A stretch of DNA of 64,000 nucleotides from the NCBI GenBank assembly GCA_020284085.1, contig JACEVL010000807.1, positions 1,785,001 through 1,849,000 of the forward strand, given 5' to 3'. The number at the start of each line of letters is the position of its first letter. Within the stretch, counting starts at the first letter, position 1. Source of the DNA: Aporrectodea caliginosa (Eukaryota; Annelida; Clitellata; Crassiclitellata; Lumbricidae). The notes under the pieces were generated by a model, which worked only from the letters and a program-made list of their open reading frames with translations, was not told the origin of the DNA and did not search any database. The position numbers were made by a program, and so were the translations under genes. Of this stretch, positions 1 to 46,231 are shown in pieces.

Positions 1-80
1 CTGGAGTCGAACGTAGCCGCCGAACAGACGACCTTCCTTGAGTCGTTGGCTTGCACAACGGATGTCCCAACCTTACAAAG
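1..80 (+). CDS. aminopeptidase exon (window-truncated)
   Basis: Frame starts at base 1. The exon encodes a segment with FLESLACTTDVPTLQ, the helix just before the RYL motif in M1 enzymes. It ends with two bases of a codon before the donor GTAGTT at 81. Confidence 0.85.
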
Positions 81-1716
81 GTAGTTTAGATCACTACTAC
101 TGAGCCAGGCACACAGGGATGGGAATATGTAGCGGTGTTATTTCTATTAACTGTAACTGTAACTGTAATAGCAAAATAACTGTAACTGAAAAATCATAAA
201 TTAGGTAACTGTAACTGTAACTGAAAAACCATAACTGAAATAACACTGATATGTAGGCTATAATGTTGCTCAATATATATTCATTTTCTCGTGAATTTGG
301 ACACATTCGATTATTCCTGTTTGTTACTGGAGCTTTGGAGCACTTACCAGCTCAGATTGCAGCAGAGGCTAATAATTTGTGCTTGTACAGTAGTTAATTT
401 ATTCGTTTTTCTGCTTTCTTTGTTTCACCTTGGTGCAGACTTTATATAATGGAATAACTCATAGGATGAACATAAATAACAGGGAGAGATGGATTAGCTA
501 AATAGGAGGCTCTATTACTGTTTAACACAGATATTTAGACATGGCGCTGGAGGAGAAACTGATTCGTAGGCAAGACTTTTCAACCGTTATCACAAGCGTC
601 GCTCAGAATCGCTTGGGAAAATCAATGGCCTGGGATATGCTACAAGAAGAATGGAATACAATCTATGAGAGGTAGGCTTGAGTTTACTAACGTGCCCCAC
701 TGAACTGAACTGAACAACACGGTAAACTAATTCGGTCTGAGTAGATTGGCTGGTAGTCGTTTCACTTCTGTCAGCTGCCTAAGCACCTTCTTGTTTCCTC
801 AGGGTATATATTCACGCTGGAAGCGCATCCGAATAGTTGGTACTGCTAGAGGCGATTTATAAGTATCCAAATGCAATACAATAGAATATAATCGGGTGTC
901 AAGAATGGTGGCAGATGTCTCGATGCTACCATCAAGGTGGACCCTGCCAGCATAATATTAAAATGTAATTTAAAATCAGTAAAAATCCCAGAGCATGGAG
1001 ACTTTAAATAAAGGAGGTCCTTAATTTTGACTTCACTGTCTTGTCCTGTGCCCTCTGATTATTCACTTTAGCTGACCATCTGGCCAACGAGGCTTCTCAG
1101 ATTTCGACTGAATTCACTAGATGGTATAAGTACTCACTGTGGTTAACCTCGATTAGCGTATGACCGTAACTATACGGTGTAGAAATTCTCAGATTAGGCT
1201 AAATTATCACAGGACCTTTGAAACAAGCAGATGTTCGCAACAACAAAATCGAGAGCTCACCTATAGGAAATAATAGTTATCGAAGAGATTACAGAACACG
1301 TTTAATGTACACGCAGTAAGAGGACAAAACCTGTCAGCTTAGATCGTGTTAAGTACTTCTGTAATCCCAGGAACAATGCTTAGAATTCCTCCTATCAAGC
1401 AGCATGCAATTAGAAATTCAAGCCACCCGCGAGAGATTCCGTCGGCCCATGCGTCTAATCCACCGAAGCGTTAATGCTATCGCTGCTGGGCCGGAGAAGC
1501 TAATCTGGAGCGTCCATATGCCTCTGTATTTCGTTACGTGTCTGCTCGTCGTGGCCTTTGCCGTCTGTCATTAGGGGAATCGTGCCTTGAATGAGTTGAA
1601 TGAGTGTGACAAGTGGAGAAATACAGAAAATAGTTATGTAAATCTTTTCATACATCATCAGCACGATGATCATGATCATTGTCATCATCACCACCACCAA
1701 CATTATCATCATCACT

Positions 1717-1750
<34 letters not shown>

Positions 1751-4102
1751 CCACCACCACCACCAACAGCATTATCATCACTGTTGTTATCATAATCATC
1801 ATTACCACCTCTACCATTATTACAGTCACCACAGCAATACAGCCACCACCACCACCACCACCACACCACCACCACCACCATCATCGTCGTCGTCGTCGTC
1901 GTAATCATCATCATGACAACGACCACACCATCATCAACGTCGTCATTGTCAGAAGCAGCGCCCTAGTGAAGTTCTTAACCTATGCTTTACCAGTAGGCAG
2001 GTGCTTTCATACATACCCATCATCATAGTCAGAGGCGGTGCTCCTTCCCGGAGCGTTGTAGTCTAGATGACTCCTTACCAACCGTCCCTGTTTTTGGGAT
2101 CATCTCCAGACTAATTCATTCCGATAATTTATATGGCGCTTCTTCAAGAGGCCTATCTCTTCCTCTTTCTTTCTCTCACCTTAAAACCAGTGTTATTTAA
2201 GTTAACTAAAACTGAAAGTAACTTTATTATTGACTGAAAAGTTCTATTTCAGTTAACTGAAACTAAAACTAAAACTGAAAAGTTCTGGAAACTCAAACTA
2301 AAACTAAACTGAAAAGTACAAAACTAAAACTAAAACTAAACTTGAAAGTTGAAAACTGAATTAATTTTTCTGTGTGGCAAACACGCCGAGTGGCGGACAA
2401 CGGTTAGCGGCGAGTGCTTAAAACTGCAGCTCAATAGCATGAAAGCATGAATTTAATAAGATCTGTTGTTCTTGCTAATCAAAAAAATGTCATTAATAAA
2501 AAATGACATTTAATTACTTCTGCTGAATGTTTACAGAACTGAATTAAAACTGAAAAGTTTTGAAAACTGAAACTAAAACTAAAACTGAAAGAGTTTAAAA
2601 CTGAAACTAAAACTAAACTGAAAAGTCAAAACAAAACTAAAACTGAAACTAAACTGAAAAGTAAATTGAAACTTAAATAACACTGCAGTTAAAACCTTCC
2701 TTTTTTCTCGGAGTACCTAGCCCTGCATGGGAGCTCTTCTGCTATGAGAAGCGCTTTATAAATGATCAAATATAATGCAATACAATAAAATACTCAGAGG
2801 CCTCAGTCCGAATGTAACGGATATTATTATTCCTGATGTGTCCGATGTATCTGTTTTTCTGCTACAGGTTCGGAACAACCTCGCTCTACACTCTGAGCAA
2901 CATAGTCGCTGGCGTTACAAAGAGCTTCTCTACAGAGCAGGAACTAACTGAGGTTACTTCATTCGTAATCGTAATCGTAGATTCAAACTTCTAAAGCGCC
3001 ACTCGAAAGCCAAGCGCATGGCACAAGCTTAGTCACCAGCGCTTATCTGCTTTTGCCTAATTGATATATCGCTTCGATTGCGTTAAACAAGTTTGCCATA
3101 CAAGAATTAATCGATGTCCATAGATTGTGGTCGTCTCAACCGAGTTCGAACATTCACAGTTCTTGCTATAAAGGCAATTCCTCAACCAATGACACTCAGT
3201 GGTAAAAGTTTCGGCTACTGTCCATGTAACTCTTAGCACTTGCACTTGAGTGTAAAGAATCCTAGAAGTATCTACCGTATCTTACTACTGACGACGCTAT
3301 ATACGTAAATTGTCATAATATATAATTACAATTACAGTCCCTACTCCGAGAAAATATTATCTATAGTTTTTTCGATTATTATTATTTAAGTATAAAATCG
3401 TTGCCCTACTTGCCTCAAACTGACTAAATATCTCACCGTCTTGACAGCTGCAACTCACTTCTCACTTGTATTTCTAAACGATATTTGCACGTACTACAAA
3501 GCGCTTAAAATACCTGGCAAGAGCTACAAGAAAACCCCTTATTACACCATTATTGCACTTATTAGATTGGTTGTTCGTGGAACCAAGAATTCAGTTTAAA
3601 ATCTGTCTTATGGTTGTAGGGTAAGTTTTTCAGCGCCACTTTTAGACCCCTTGCCAATGCAGATCAGACAATCCGACGAACAACGACGTGAAGTTATGCT
3701 GCGCATAGAGCTATATGTCAGTCCATGTTCTTGTAGCAATGTTCTATTCTATGCTGTTCTATTCTATTCAGCTCTGTTATACTCTATTCTGTTCTACTCT
3801 ATTTTGTTCTATTCAATTCTGTTCTGCTCAATTCTATTCTGTTCTGTTCTATTCTGTTCTATACTGTTTTATTCTATTCTACTTGGCGCTATAAAATGAA
3901 CGATTACGTTACAAAACGCTGCAGGTTTTGTTATAATTTGATTGCACGACATTTGCAGTTGGAACAATTCGTATCGGGTCACGAAGGACAGTTGGGTTCA
4001 TCAGAAAGAGCCTTCGAACAGGCGATCGAAGGAACGGAAGGCAACATCGCCTGGAGAAAGACCAATGAAGATAACGTCTTCACTTGGCTACAGTACAACT
4101 AG
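1..4102 (+). CDS. M1-family metallo-aminopeptidase (aminopeptidase N-like), C-terminal part, 5' partial
   Basis: Four exons (1-80, 531-671, 2868-2952, 3959-4102) join in phase and give 149 C-terminal residues before a TAG stop. All introns are GT-AG and the junction codons are AGA, AGG and a phase-0 join. The protein carries the hallmarks of the ERAP1_C helical domain of M1 aminopeptidases: ESLACTTD, then YLDMAL, LIRRQDFSTVI, an AWDML..EW..IYERFG segment, LSNIVAGVTKSFSTEQELTE, and a final helix with AFEQAIEGTEGNIAW and W near the end. In family members this domain caps the zinc active site, which would be encoded left of the window. The enzyme family removes N-terminal residues from peptides, commonly as a type II membrane ectoenzyme. 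Whether it is closest to APN, ERAP or another M1 paralogue cannot be settled from this part. The gene is convergent with the ROR gene. Confidence 0.92.
81..530 (+). other. aminopeptidase intron with a small MITE
   Basis: This GT-AG intron holds a 116-bp inverted-repeat element at 133-248. The rest is unremarkable AT-rich sequence ending in a pyrimidine-rich acceptor ending ACAG at 527-530. Confidence 0.75.
133..248. mobile_element. miniature inverted-repeat element, hAT-like (family member 1)
   Basis: A 116-bp element flanked by a perfect 8-bp direct repeat ATATGTAG (125-132 and 249-256). The ends are inverted: GTGTTATTT on the left and AAATAACAC on the right. The interior is a degenerate array of an AACTGT-like hexamer. 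An 8-bp target duplication is typical of hAT transposons. A longer relative lies at 2189-2688. Confidence 0.75.
531..671 (+). CDS. aminopeptidase exon
   Basis: The exon follows TTTAACACAG and ends before GTAGGC. It encodes YLDMALEEKLIRRQDFSTV and onwards to IYER, including the Lys/Arg-Gln-Asp motif and the AWD motif of the ERAP1_C domain. Length 141 = 1 + 46 codons + 2, consistent with both neighbours. Confidence 0.9.
1648..1905. repeat. (CAT)n/(CAC)n/(CGT)n trinucleotide array
   Basis: Near-continuous CAT, CAC and CGT triplets. Because the period is three, several frames on both strands stay open and would encode poly-His, poly-Ile or poly-Met. Confidence 0.9.
2189..2688. mobile_element. 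inverted-repeat element, hAT-like (family member 2)
   Basis: A 500-bp element flanked by a perfect 8-bp direct repeat TTAAAACC (2181-2188 and 2689-2696). The termini AGTGTTATTTAAG and CTTAAATAACACT are exact inverted repeats. The interior is built from degenerate AACTGAAA and AACTAAAA units. Ends and interior resemble the 133-248 element. Confidence 0.75.
2868..2952 (+). CDS. aminopeptidase exon
   Basis: The exon follows a TTTTTCTGCTACAG acceptor and ends at GAG before GTTACT. It encodes FGTTSLYTLSNIVAGVT, then KSFSTEQELTE, the RFSTE-type motif of the M1 C-terminal domain. It enters in phase 2 and leaves in phase 0. Confidence 0.9.
2953..3958 (+). other. last aminopeptidase intron
   Basis: A 1-kb intron. 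It holds a retroelement-type tail at about 2960-3050 (TCGTAATCGTAATC, then AAAGCGCCACTCGAAAG), also found at about 10450-10540, and a TTCTATTCTG array at 3743-3890. Confidence 0.65.
3743..3890. repeat. TTCTA/TTCTG pentamer array
   Basis: A degenerate pentamer/decamer array of TTCTATTCTG units on the + strand. It is reverse-complementary to the AGAAT array at 4327-4480. Confidence 0.9.
3959..4102 (+). CDS. terminal aminopeptidase exon
   Basis: The exon starts after CATTTGCAG in phase 0 and ends with TAG at 4100-4102. It encodes LEQFVSGHEGQLGSSERAF and then the last helix with EGNIAWR and a C-terminal WLQYN. This matches the LxxFFxxH...R..QAxExxxxNIxW pattern that ends M1 aminopeptidases. Confidence 0.9.
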   Translation: MEQFVSGHEGQLGSSERAFEQAIEGTEGNIAWRKTNEDNVFTWLQYN

Positions 4103-4205
4103 ACAATTGTCTTCACTTGACAGCAATGTACTCTGTAGATAAATGATATAGACCTACCCTTGAAACGATACATTATATTATGGAGGATCAGGAAATTCAG
4201 TATAT

Positions 4206-4292
4206 GTATGTATGTATGTATGAGCACTTGTTATAGCGCCCCTTCAAGATTTCTACTCAGAGGCGCTCCTGACTACAGCGCGGACACTGAAA
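4206..4292 (-). mobile_element. SINE 3' tail fragment
   Basis: Matches the tail of the tRNA-headed SINEs at 26028 and 37935 in reverse orientation (TTATAGCGCCCCTTCAAGAT, then CAGAGGCGCTC). It adjoins a short GTAT run. The tRNA-like head is missing. Confidence 0.65.
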
Positions 4293-4326
4293 AAAGTTAA
4301 CCTGTAACTATATGTATTATGCGTGA

Positions 4327-4480
4327 GACACAGAATGGAACAGAATAGAATGGAACAGAATAGAACAGAATGGAACAGAATAGAATAGACTAGACTAGAA
4401 CAGAACAGAATAGAACAGAGCATAATAGAACAAAGCAGAATAGAACAGAACAGAATAGATTAGAACTCATAACAGAGCAG
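4327..4480. repeat. AGAAT/AGAAC pentamer array
   Basis: Units CAGAATAGAA on the + strand, complementary to the array at 3743-3890 across the terminal exon. A shorter stretch occurs at about 4617-4680. Confidence 0.85.
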
Positions 4481-5529
4481 GTGAATAGAATAGAAATATA
4501 ATACAGAACATAACTCAACTGAATTGGTTTGAATTTAAATAGAAAGAACTGAAAGAAATATAAAGAAATATACAGCTTAGATCAGTTTAAATCATATCAG
4601 ACTTCAGTCAATAGAATTGAACAGAGAAGAATAGAACAGAATAGAACGCAATAGAATACAACAGAGCAATATAATACAGAAGTCAACTGAATTGATTTGA
4701 AATTTTTTTTATTAGAGTGATGATAAGGTGATGTTAAGTTAAACCAAATCTAATCGGATTCAATTAATTTTGATTAGATTATTTAATGGACTAATTATAT
4801 ATCTCATCTAATCTACCTACAGAGAAACAAAAACACGGGAAATACAGAAAGAAAACTGGACAATTTATTCAACAATTTTATATATCTGTCAAATAGCAAC
4901 ACAATTAAATTGTTCTTCACAATGTTAGTGGACGCATAAAAATCTGCATTGTTTCTACTTAAACACGATTTATATATCGCATATTTTAAAAACAAATTTC
5001 ATAGTTCACGAACATCGCTAATAATATGCACTTGTTGGAAAAGGCCCGTGATTGGTCTATAAATATATGTATATATTTGTTTATAAAAAGTAGACAAACT
5101 AGTTTTCTATATTCCATATGAAACGATAACGACTCTTTATCATAGTTGCAATCTACTAACGCACATTAAATTTACAAAAAATAGCCTCGCAGGAAAATGT
5201 AAGTGCGTTATACTCTAAAAAATACGTATCGTAAAAACACACAAAATTCACAAAAATAGCACATGAAATCGGCAAAACACAACAGTCCTATGTAAACCCT
5301 ACAAAAATATTACAAATATAGATATATGTTTCAGATAAAAATTCCACTCTTGCACCTGTTCATGATATGTCACACCTTAAGAGGTGTTGATGACTCAGAA
5401 TAATGGCAAGAAGGTGAGCTAATCTTAAAAGCACCAAAGGGAGGCACTTGTTTTGTATAACTAAATGCCTACTAAGAAAAACCACTAAGAGGCCTTAATT
5501 ATGACAAGATGATAAGGTTGATATTAATT

Positions 5530-5617
5530 TATGTATGTATGTATGTATGTATGTATGTATGTATGTATGTATGTATGTATGTATGTATGTATGTATGTAT
5601 GTATGTATGTATGTATG

Positions 5618-5648
<31 letters not shown>

Positions 5649-5655
5649 GTATGTA
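5530..5655. repeat. (GTAT)n microsatellite
   Basis: Nearly perfect tetranucleotide array, followed directly by a SINE-like tail (ACTTATATAGCGC). Confidence 0.95.
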
Positions 5656-6654
5656 TCTGAACACTTATATAGCGCGTTTTAGGGAACCTCACAAAGGCGC
5701 TGTAACACGGCGATTTGCACTCTCGCGGAAGTGTGGAATTAAAATTCCCCACTTCTTGTGGATTCCCCTTTTCTGCATATCTAAAAAGTCGCTTTTTATG
5801 CAAGCTTGTATAGGTAGTCTAAAATAAAGATGCATGTATGTAGATATGTATATGTATGTAGAATGTATGCATGTGTGTATGCATATTTGTATGCATGTAT
5901 GTATCAAGACACTTAATGTAGCGCCTTTTAAAAATCCTGTACCAGTACTTCCTTGAGTTCCAACATAGCCGCAATAACATTTTTTCGTGAAGTCATCTTC
6001 GCCATTATCGTCATTGTTATCAAAACAACCAATTTAACCATCTAAAGCATCATCAAAATAATCGTCGTCGTCATCATCGCTATTGTATTCATAAACAGCC
6101 GACATAGCTGATTCCGTAGCAAGTTGCGCTGTCGTCTGAGCGGTTGCCGGATCGCTAAAGTACTTCAGAGAATTGTTTATCGAACTAGAACGCGTCAATC
6201 CGTATACTCAGTCCTGAAATAATGTAACGCCCAATGAAGTGGAGAACAGATCATAGATGCCGCATGAACGGCCTCGCTAAGTCTAACATAATACGAAAGT
6301 CACGATCATATGTTCCGGTGAAGCGTGAATGCCGAGATCAAGAAAAGTCTGCAGTGTCATGATTCCGAGTCCTGGAGCTATGCAGGATCAGGTGATGCTT
6401 CCACAGTTATTATGCTATCGAGTTCTTCTTTCTGAGGAATACCACAGGAATGCCCTGAGGACAAAATCTGTGGGTCCATGGCCGACTAGTCTCTAAGCGA
6501 TACAAGCAGACAGACAGAATTATAGACAAGCACCGAGGTAACCAGGTAGAAACAGATATGTGACGCCAGGGAGACAGGCAGCTACAGACAGATATAGATA
6601 TCGAGATATAGATAGAGGTAGATAGAGAGACAGTAATCCGGACACAGACATGCA

Positions 6655-7055
6655 GAAGGCAAGCAGGCAAGAGGCAGGAAGCGGGCGGGAGGGATACAGG
6701 AAGCAGGCAGGGTTACAGAAAATAGGCAGGCAACAGAAGGAAGGGAGACAAACAGGCGAGACGCAGTTGGCGAACAGGCGTATAGCAAACAGGCAGGCAG
6801 GCAGGCATACATAAGGCAGGCATACATAAGGCAGTCACATAGAAGGCAGGCAGACAGGAGAAGGTAAGTAGGCAGACATGCAAGAGGCGAACAGGCGTAT
6901 TGCAAACAGACAGACATGCACACAGAAGGCAGGCAGACAGAAGGCTGGCAGGAAGACAAGCTGGAAGGTATGGAGGCAAGAGGCGGGCAGGCATACAAAA
7001 AGCAAGCAGGCAGACAGGCAGACAGACAGACAGGCAGGCAGGCAGGCAAGCATAG
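6655..7055. repeat. GGCA/GACA-rich tract
   Basis: Degenerate tetranucleotide tract of GGCA, GACA and GAAG units lying just 3' of the ROR stop codon. On the - strand it would be the start of the ROR 3' UTR. Cys/Leu-rich frames over it are artefacts of the repeat. Confidence 0.8.
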
Positions 7056-7081
7056 AGGCAAGCAGATTGAGAAAGGTGCCT

Positions 7082-32877
<25,796 letters not shown>

Positions 32878-33269
32878 TCAACTTAAAAAGCAATTAGTCA
32901 CTATCAATCGAACACTGTGGTTTGGCTAATTACTAACTGTTGTTACCAACGCCTTTAATATTGATGACGTTATAGCTATAGACGAAACAGCAAGTGGACT
33001 AAATCTTCTGCGACCTCCTTTGCCGAAACCTCACTACAACTCAGCTGGTGTCCGAGGGAAGAAAAATCCCTACCATATACCACCACTTATATGTATCTAG
33101 GTATCCGGGCAACTGCGTAGCCCCTGCGTTACATTTCTCACGAAGAAATGTCTCTAATTTCGACCGGTCTCGTTTCGCGAATATTATTCAAAATTATTCG
33201 AAGTTATGACGGACACGTTGTCAAGGCGACGACTGACCGACCGACCGGGCACAATATCCTGCACTAATT

Positions 33270-33910
33270 GAGCGCCTATGACTGCTGCAGCAGCTGAGAA
33301 GACGACGGTGATGCCGATGAAGCCGATGATGCCGATCCTAGGTGTATACACTCGACGTTCCAATCGCGATATTAGTGCACCGCCGCCGCTGCCGAGCGCT
33401 GCCGAAGTAAGCCTCTTAGCTATCCAAGGCGATGCGCCGGACTAATGCTTCTTCACGACAGCAGCATCAGCAGCCGAGATGCAGTCCACCACAAGACGCC
33501 AGAGACCGAGCAACGGAGGGAGGAGGGAGAGAGGGAGGGAGCGTGCACCTGGCAGCAGGCGGCTGGCATGTACAGAAGCGCGGCATGCAGGTTGCCTTCC
33601 CTCCCGCTCGCTCGCACTGACCTCCTCTCGGCTGGAGAGCAGTCGTAGGTGTGCTGGTCTGGCGCATTGTCAACGGGCCGGCCAATCAGAGCCTGGGAGG
33701 AAGCCAACTGCCCTCCGGAACCTCTCGACACTGACCGCCGACGACGCGGGGTTATCGCCTGCGACGTGGCCGTAGAAGTGGTGACCGTCAAAGGAGCCGA
33801 CAATGGCTGCGGTGGACGGTGGCAGCCGCAGCCAGAGGAGGTGACTTTGATGGAACTTGTTAGTTGCCTCAGTTGCTCTGACGTATGTTGCCGTAATGAA
33901 GGCTGACCGT
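33270..33910. promoter_or_regulatory. GC/CpG-rich region upstream of ROR
   Basis: About 640 bp markedly richer in CG dinucleotides than its surroundings, 400 bp upstream of ROR exon 1. It may be the ROR promoter or 5' UTR region, or a divergent promoter. I see no TATA box. It contains (CCG)-type triplets near 33380 and a GGGAGG-rich stretch near 33515. Confidence 0.4.
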
Positions 33911-33979
33911 GTCCACGTAATTAAGGACGACGTCCGAATATAACACGTTTATTAAAACGCTGCTACTTTCTTCCATGGC

Positions 33980-34200
<221 letters not shown>

Positions 34201-34319
34201 TGCCTCTCCTTATGTCTCCTTCCTTCTCTAACTTCAACTCTCGCAGTCGTTCTCTGAACTTGGCTTCGTTCTCTCTATCACTTCAGTTTTCTTCTTTCTT
34301 TTTCTATCTGTCTGTCTGA

Positions 34320-34760
34320 CCACCGACCTAACTACTTACTTACCTACCTACCTAAGTAGCGTACCTTCCTCCCTTCCTACCTACCTTCCTAGCTTCCCAC
34401 CTACCTTCCTACCTTCCTACCTAACTACCTACCTTCCTACCTGCCTGCCTGCCTATCTATCCGTCCGTCAGTCCGTCCGTCCAGCCAACCAACCATGCAT
34501 CCATCCACCTATCCGAACCCACCCGCTCATTCTCCATCAATTCATCCATCCATCCATCCATCCATCCATCCATCCATCCATCCATCCATCCATCCATCCA
34601 TCCATCCATCCATCCATCCATCCATCCATCCATCCATCCATCCATCCATCCATCCATCCATCCATCCATCCATCCATCCATCCATCCATCCATCCATCCA
34701 TCCATCCATCCATCCAACCACCCATCCATCCAACCAATCACCCACTCATCCACTCACTCA
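34320..34760. repeat. (CCTA)n, CCTTCCTA and (CATC)n arrays
   Basis: CCTA/CTTC sequence to about 34455, then a nearly perfect CATC array (34540-34740) that is open on both strands as His-Pro-Ser-Ile and Trp-Met-Asp-Gly repeats. Confidence 0.92.
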
Positions 34761-35163
34761 CCCACCCATCCATAGGCGTAGCTACATGGAGGCAAGAGGA
34801 GACAGTTGCCTCCTCTTGCTTTTTTTATATACTGGAACTTCTGTTGACCAATGACACCAATAACAAGGATTTTGCAAATGGTCTGTGAAGTTGCCTCCTC
34901 TTGAATTTAGGTCTGGCTGCGTCCCTGCACCCACCCATCCATCCACTCACCCACCTAACGTGTAGGAAACTGATTGGTATTGCAAAAGTCTACAGATATC
35001 AATCAATGCTATAAACGGCAGTATAAGTTTTATCGAATATAAACATCACCGTTTCCTTTTAGTAATTCACAATCGGTTTAATCTGATATAGCCCAACAAA
35101 ACAGCACGTAACCAAATTAGTTGAAAGAGTTCAAATTCTGCTAAGTCATATCTCATAAAAATT

Positions 35164-35485
35164 CAGCGCTTCCCAAACTTTCCGGTGTCACGGACCGGCA
35201 GGAATTTTCCCACTGCAGAAGGACTAATGCCAAATTTATTAATTATTTATCTTTTTCGTTTTTGATCACCTAAATTCCTCAAATATGTATTAAAATTGAT
35301 TTAAATGCATGTTTAGCCAATTCTATGACTAGCCTAATAAGTGTTTTTATTATGACTTTAAAAAATATAATAGCCATTTCTTGATTCCCAGACAATTTGA
35401 CCAGTCTCTTGACTCACTTTGCGGACCGGCAACTGAGGGCTCACGGACCGGCACCGGTCCGCGGACCACCACTTTTGGAAGCTTG
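35164..35485. mobile_element. non-autonomous hAT-like element (copy 2)
   Basis: Left end CAGCGCTTCCCAAACTTTCC, right end (reversed) CAAGCTTCCAAAAGTGGTGG. The body shares ACGGACCGGCAGGAATTTTC and TTCCTCAAATATGTATTAAA with the 19711-20045 copy. Terminal CAGCG..CCCAAA is hAT-like. Confidence 0.7.
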
Positions 35486-35815
35486 CCATAAATGACCTTT
35501 AGTAACATGAATAAATGCAGTGTTCTAGTTATCAGAAAAGAGCTGGGGGTAGAAAATTCTTCAGATCACCGACGTACACAAACGCAGATCTAAATCTGAT
35601 GTTGTTAATATGTTACACACGCAACCACTAATGATTCACGAGATAATTTAGTTTCCTAACCTCCCCTAGCAACTTTTCAGTTACTAGGCTGAGCTAGGGG
35701 TTGAACCCCTTCCCCACAACCCGATGTTTAAATAAACGAATAATTCGAGTGAAAAGCTATACAAAGAAGATATACACATGTACATATTAAGCAGACTTGG
35801 GCATAGAATTAAACT

Positions 35816-35910
35816 GAAATAATTGCCAGCTTCTATAGAGCCGGTGTCAAATGCATAAGTCATTTTATAAATCGATGGCGCGTTCAAACCAAACCGGTAA
35901 AAAATCAGCA
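35816..35910 (-). mobile_element. LINE 3' tail fragment
   Basis: CTTCTATAGAGCCGGTGTCA and the following ATCGATGGCGC segment match the tail of the 24320-24640 LINE fragment. Confidence 0.45.
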
Positions 35911-35975
35911 AGCCAGAGTATAGGCCTACGTCATACATGCAGAGTGTGAGAGAGAAAAGAAATTGCGTGACACTG

Positions 35976-45267
<9,292 letters not shown>

Positions 45268-45368
45268 TCTCTTAGACGATCGTCGATGTAAATTAAGATG
45301 CAAAACTCGAAAACTTAGACTTTAAAGTGCTAGCGCAACTCTGGCAACAATAGCTGAGTTGTGCCTCG

Positions 45369-45376
45369 TTTATATA
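45369..45376 (-). promoter_or_regulatory. TATA box of PNP
   Basis: CGTATATAAACG on the - strand, 102 bp upstream of the PNP start codon. Transcription would start near 45340-45345. Confidence 0.5.
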
Positions 45377-45738
45377 CGAGGTTCCTGCACTTGGTGGGAG
45401 GGATGATTGAGAAATGATTAAAAGATCGTGTCGTGTCACGATGTGTACAAGTATCTTCGAACAAGAACGGCAGCGTAATCGCGCCCCACCATACTTAAAT
45501 AACACTGGTATAATATTGATTGATGACACTTTACAATTGATCACGCGTTACACATACCGTACAGTTTATTGCCACCTTTCTCTTATTCGACCTAAAAGTC
45601 AAGTGATCTCGATTTCCCGTTGTAACCGATTTGCTCTTGTCATGAGTTATGTCCTTTCCTGTTTTAGGACACGCTGAACTGGCTTTGGAGTATACGTTTA
45701 TTGAAAGCCAGGCATGCAGTGAGTCGCAGGCACGTAGG

Positions 45739-45800
45739 CCGGTGCTTCTCAAACTCTGTCCGTAGCCAGGTACCGGTCCGCGAGTGACTGGCAAATGTAA
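45739..45800. mobile_element. hAT-like element fragment
   Basis: GTGCTTCTCAAACTCTGTCC and TACCGGTCCGCGAGTGA resemble the terminal part of the 19711 and 35164 elements. Too short to classify firmly. Confidence 0.35.
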
Positions 45801-46009
45801 ATCTTCGAAGATTTCTCAGCGCCGACAGAACCCACATCAGGGAGACCAGCTTATTCACCAGCGCTCAAGATACGAAGATACACGATTTATCTTTCGAGAC
45901 TTTCGTCTTTGCTGACATATTTAAGTTTACCAATACCTCAATCGCCTATAATTATTGGATGCTCTTTGCCCTGAACAAAATCACTGTTGGCTCCTGGTTT
46001 GACTTTATC

Positions 46010-46173
46010 GCTGTATGCATGTATGTATGTATGTATGTATGTATGTATGTATGTATGTATGTATGTATGTATGTATGTATGTATGTATGTATGTATGTAT
46101 GTCTGTCTGTATGTATGTATGTATGTATGTATGTATGTATGTATGTATTTATGAATGTATGTATGTATGTATG

Positions 46174-46207
<34 letters not shown>

Positions 46208-46228
46208 TGTATGTATGTATGTATGTAT
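46010..46228. repeat. (GTAT)n microsatellite
   Basis: Tetranucleotide array directly 5' of a LINE fragment. Confidence 0.95.
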
Positions 46229-46231
46229 TGC

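Larger units (their letters stand above)
672..2867 (+). other. aminopeptidase intron with trinucleotide repeat and MITE
   Basis: A 2.2-kb intron containing a CAT/CAC trinucleotide array (1648-1905) and a 500-bp inverted-repeat element (2189-2688). No coding exon is recognised in it; the open frames over the trinucleotide array are low-complexity on both strands. Confidence 0.75.
4103..7081. other. intergenic, between convergent aminopeptidase and ROR genes
   Basis: No gene is recognised. It contains a SINE tail (about 4206-4292), AGAAT pentamer arrays (4327-4480 and about 4617-4680), AT-rich sequence, a (GTAT)n array (5530-5655), SINE-like 'agcgcc' tails (about 5665-5710 and 5915-5935) and the start of a GGCA-rich tract. 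The 3' untranslated regions of both genes should lie here. Confidence 0.7.

Noticed and set aside
1500..2028. Long open frames on both strands over the CAT/CAC array
   Set aside because: Low-complexity translation of a trinucleotide repeat inside an aminopeptidase intron.
6410..7061. Cys/Leu-rich open frames on the - strand
   Set aside because: Translation of degenerate GGCA/GACA repeats just downstream of the ROR stop.
34457..34854. Trp-Met-Asp-Gly and His-Pro-Ser-Ile repeat frames
   Set aside because: A perfect CATC tetranucleotide array explains them.
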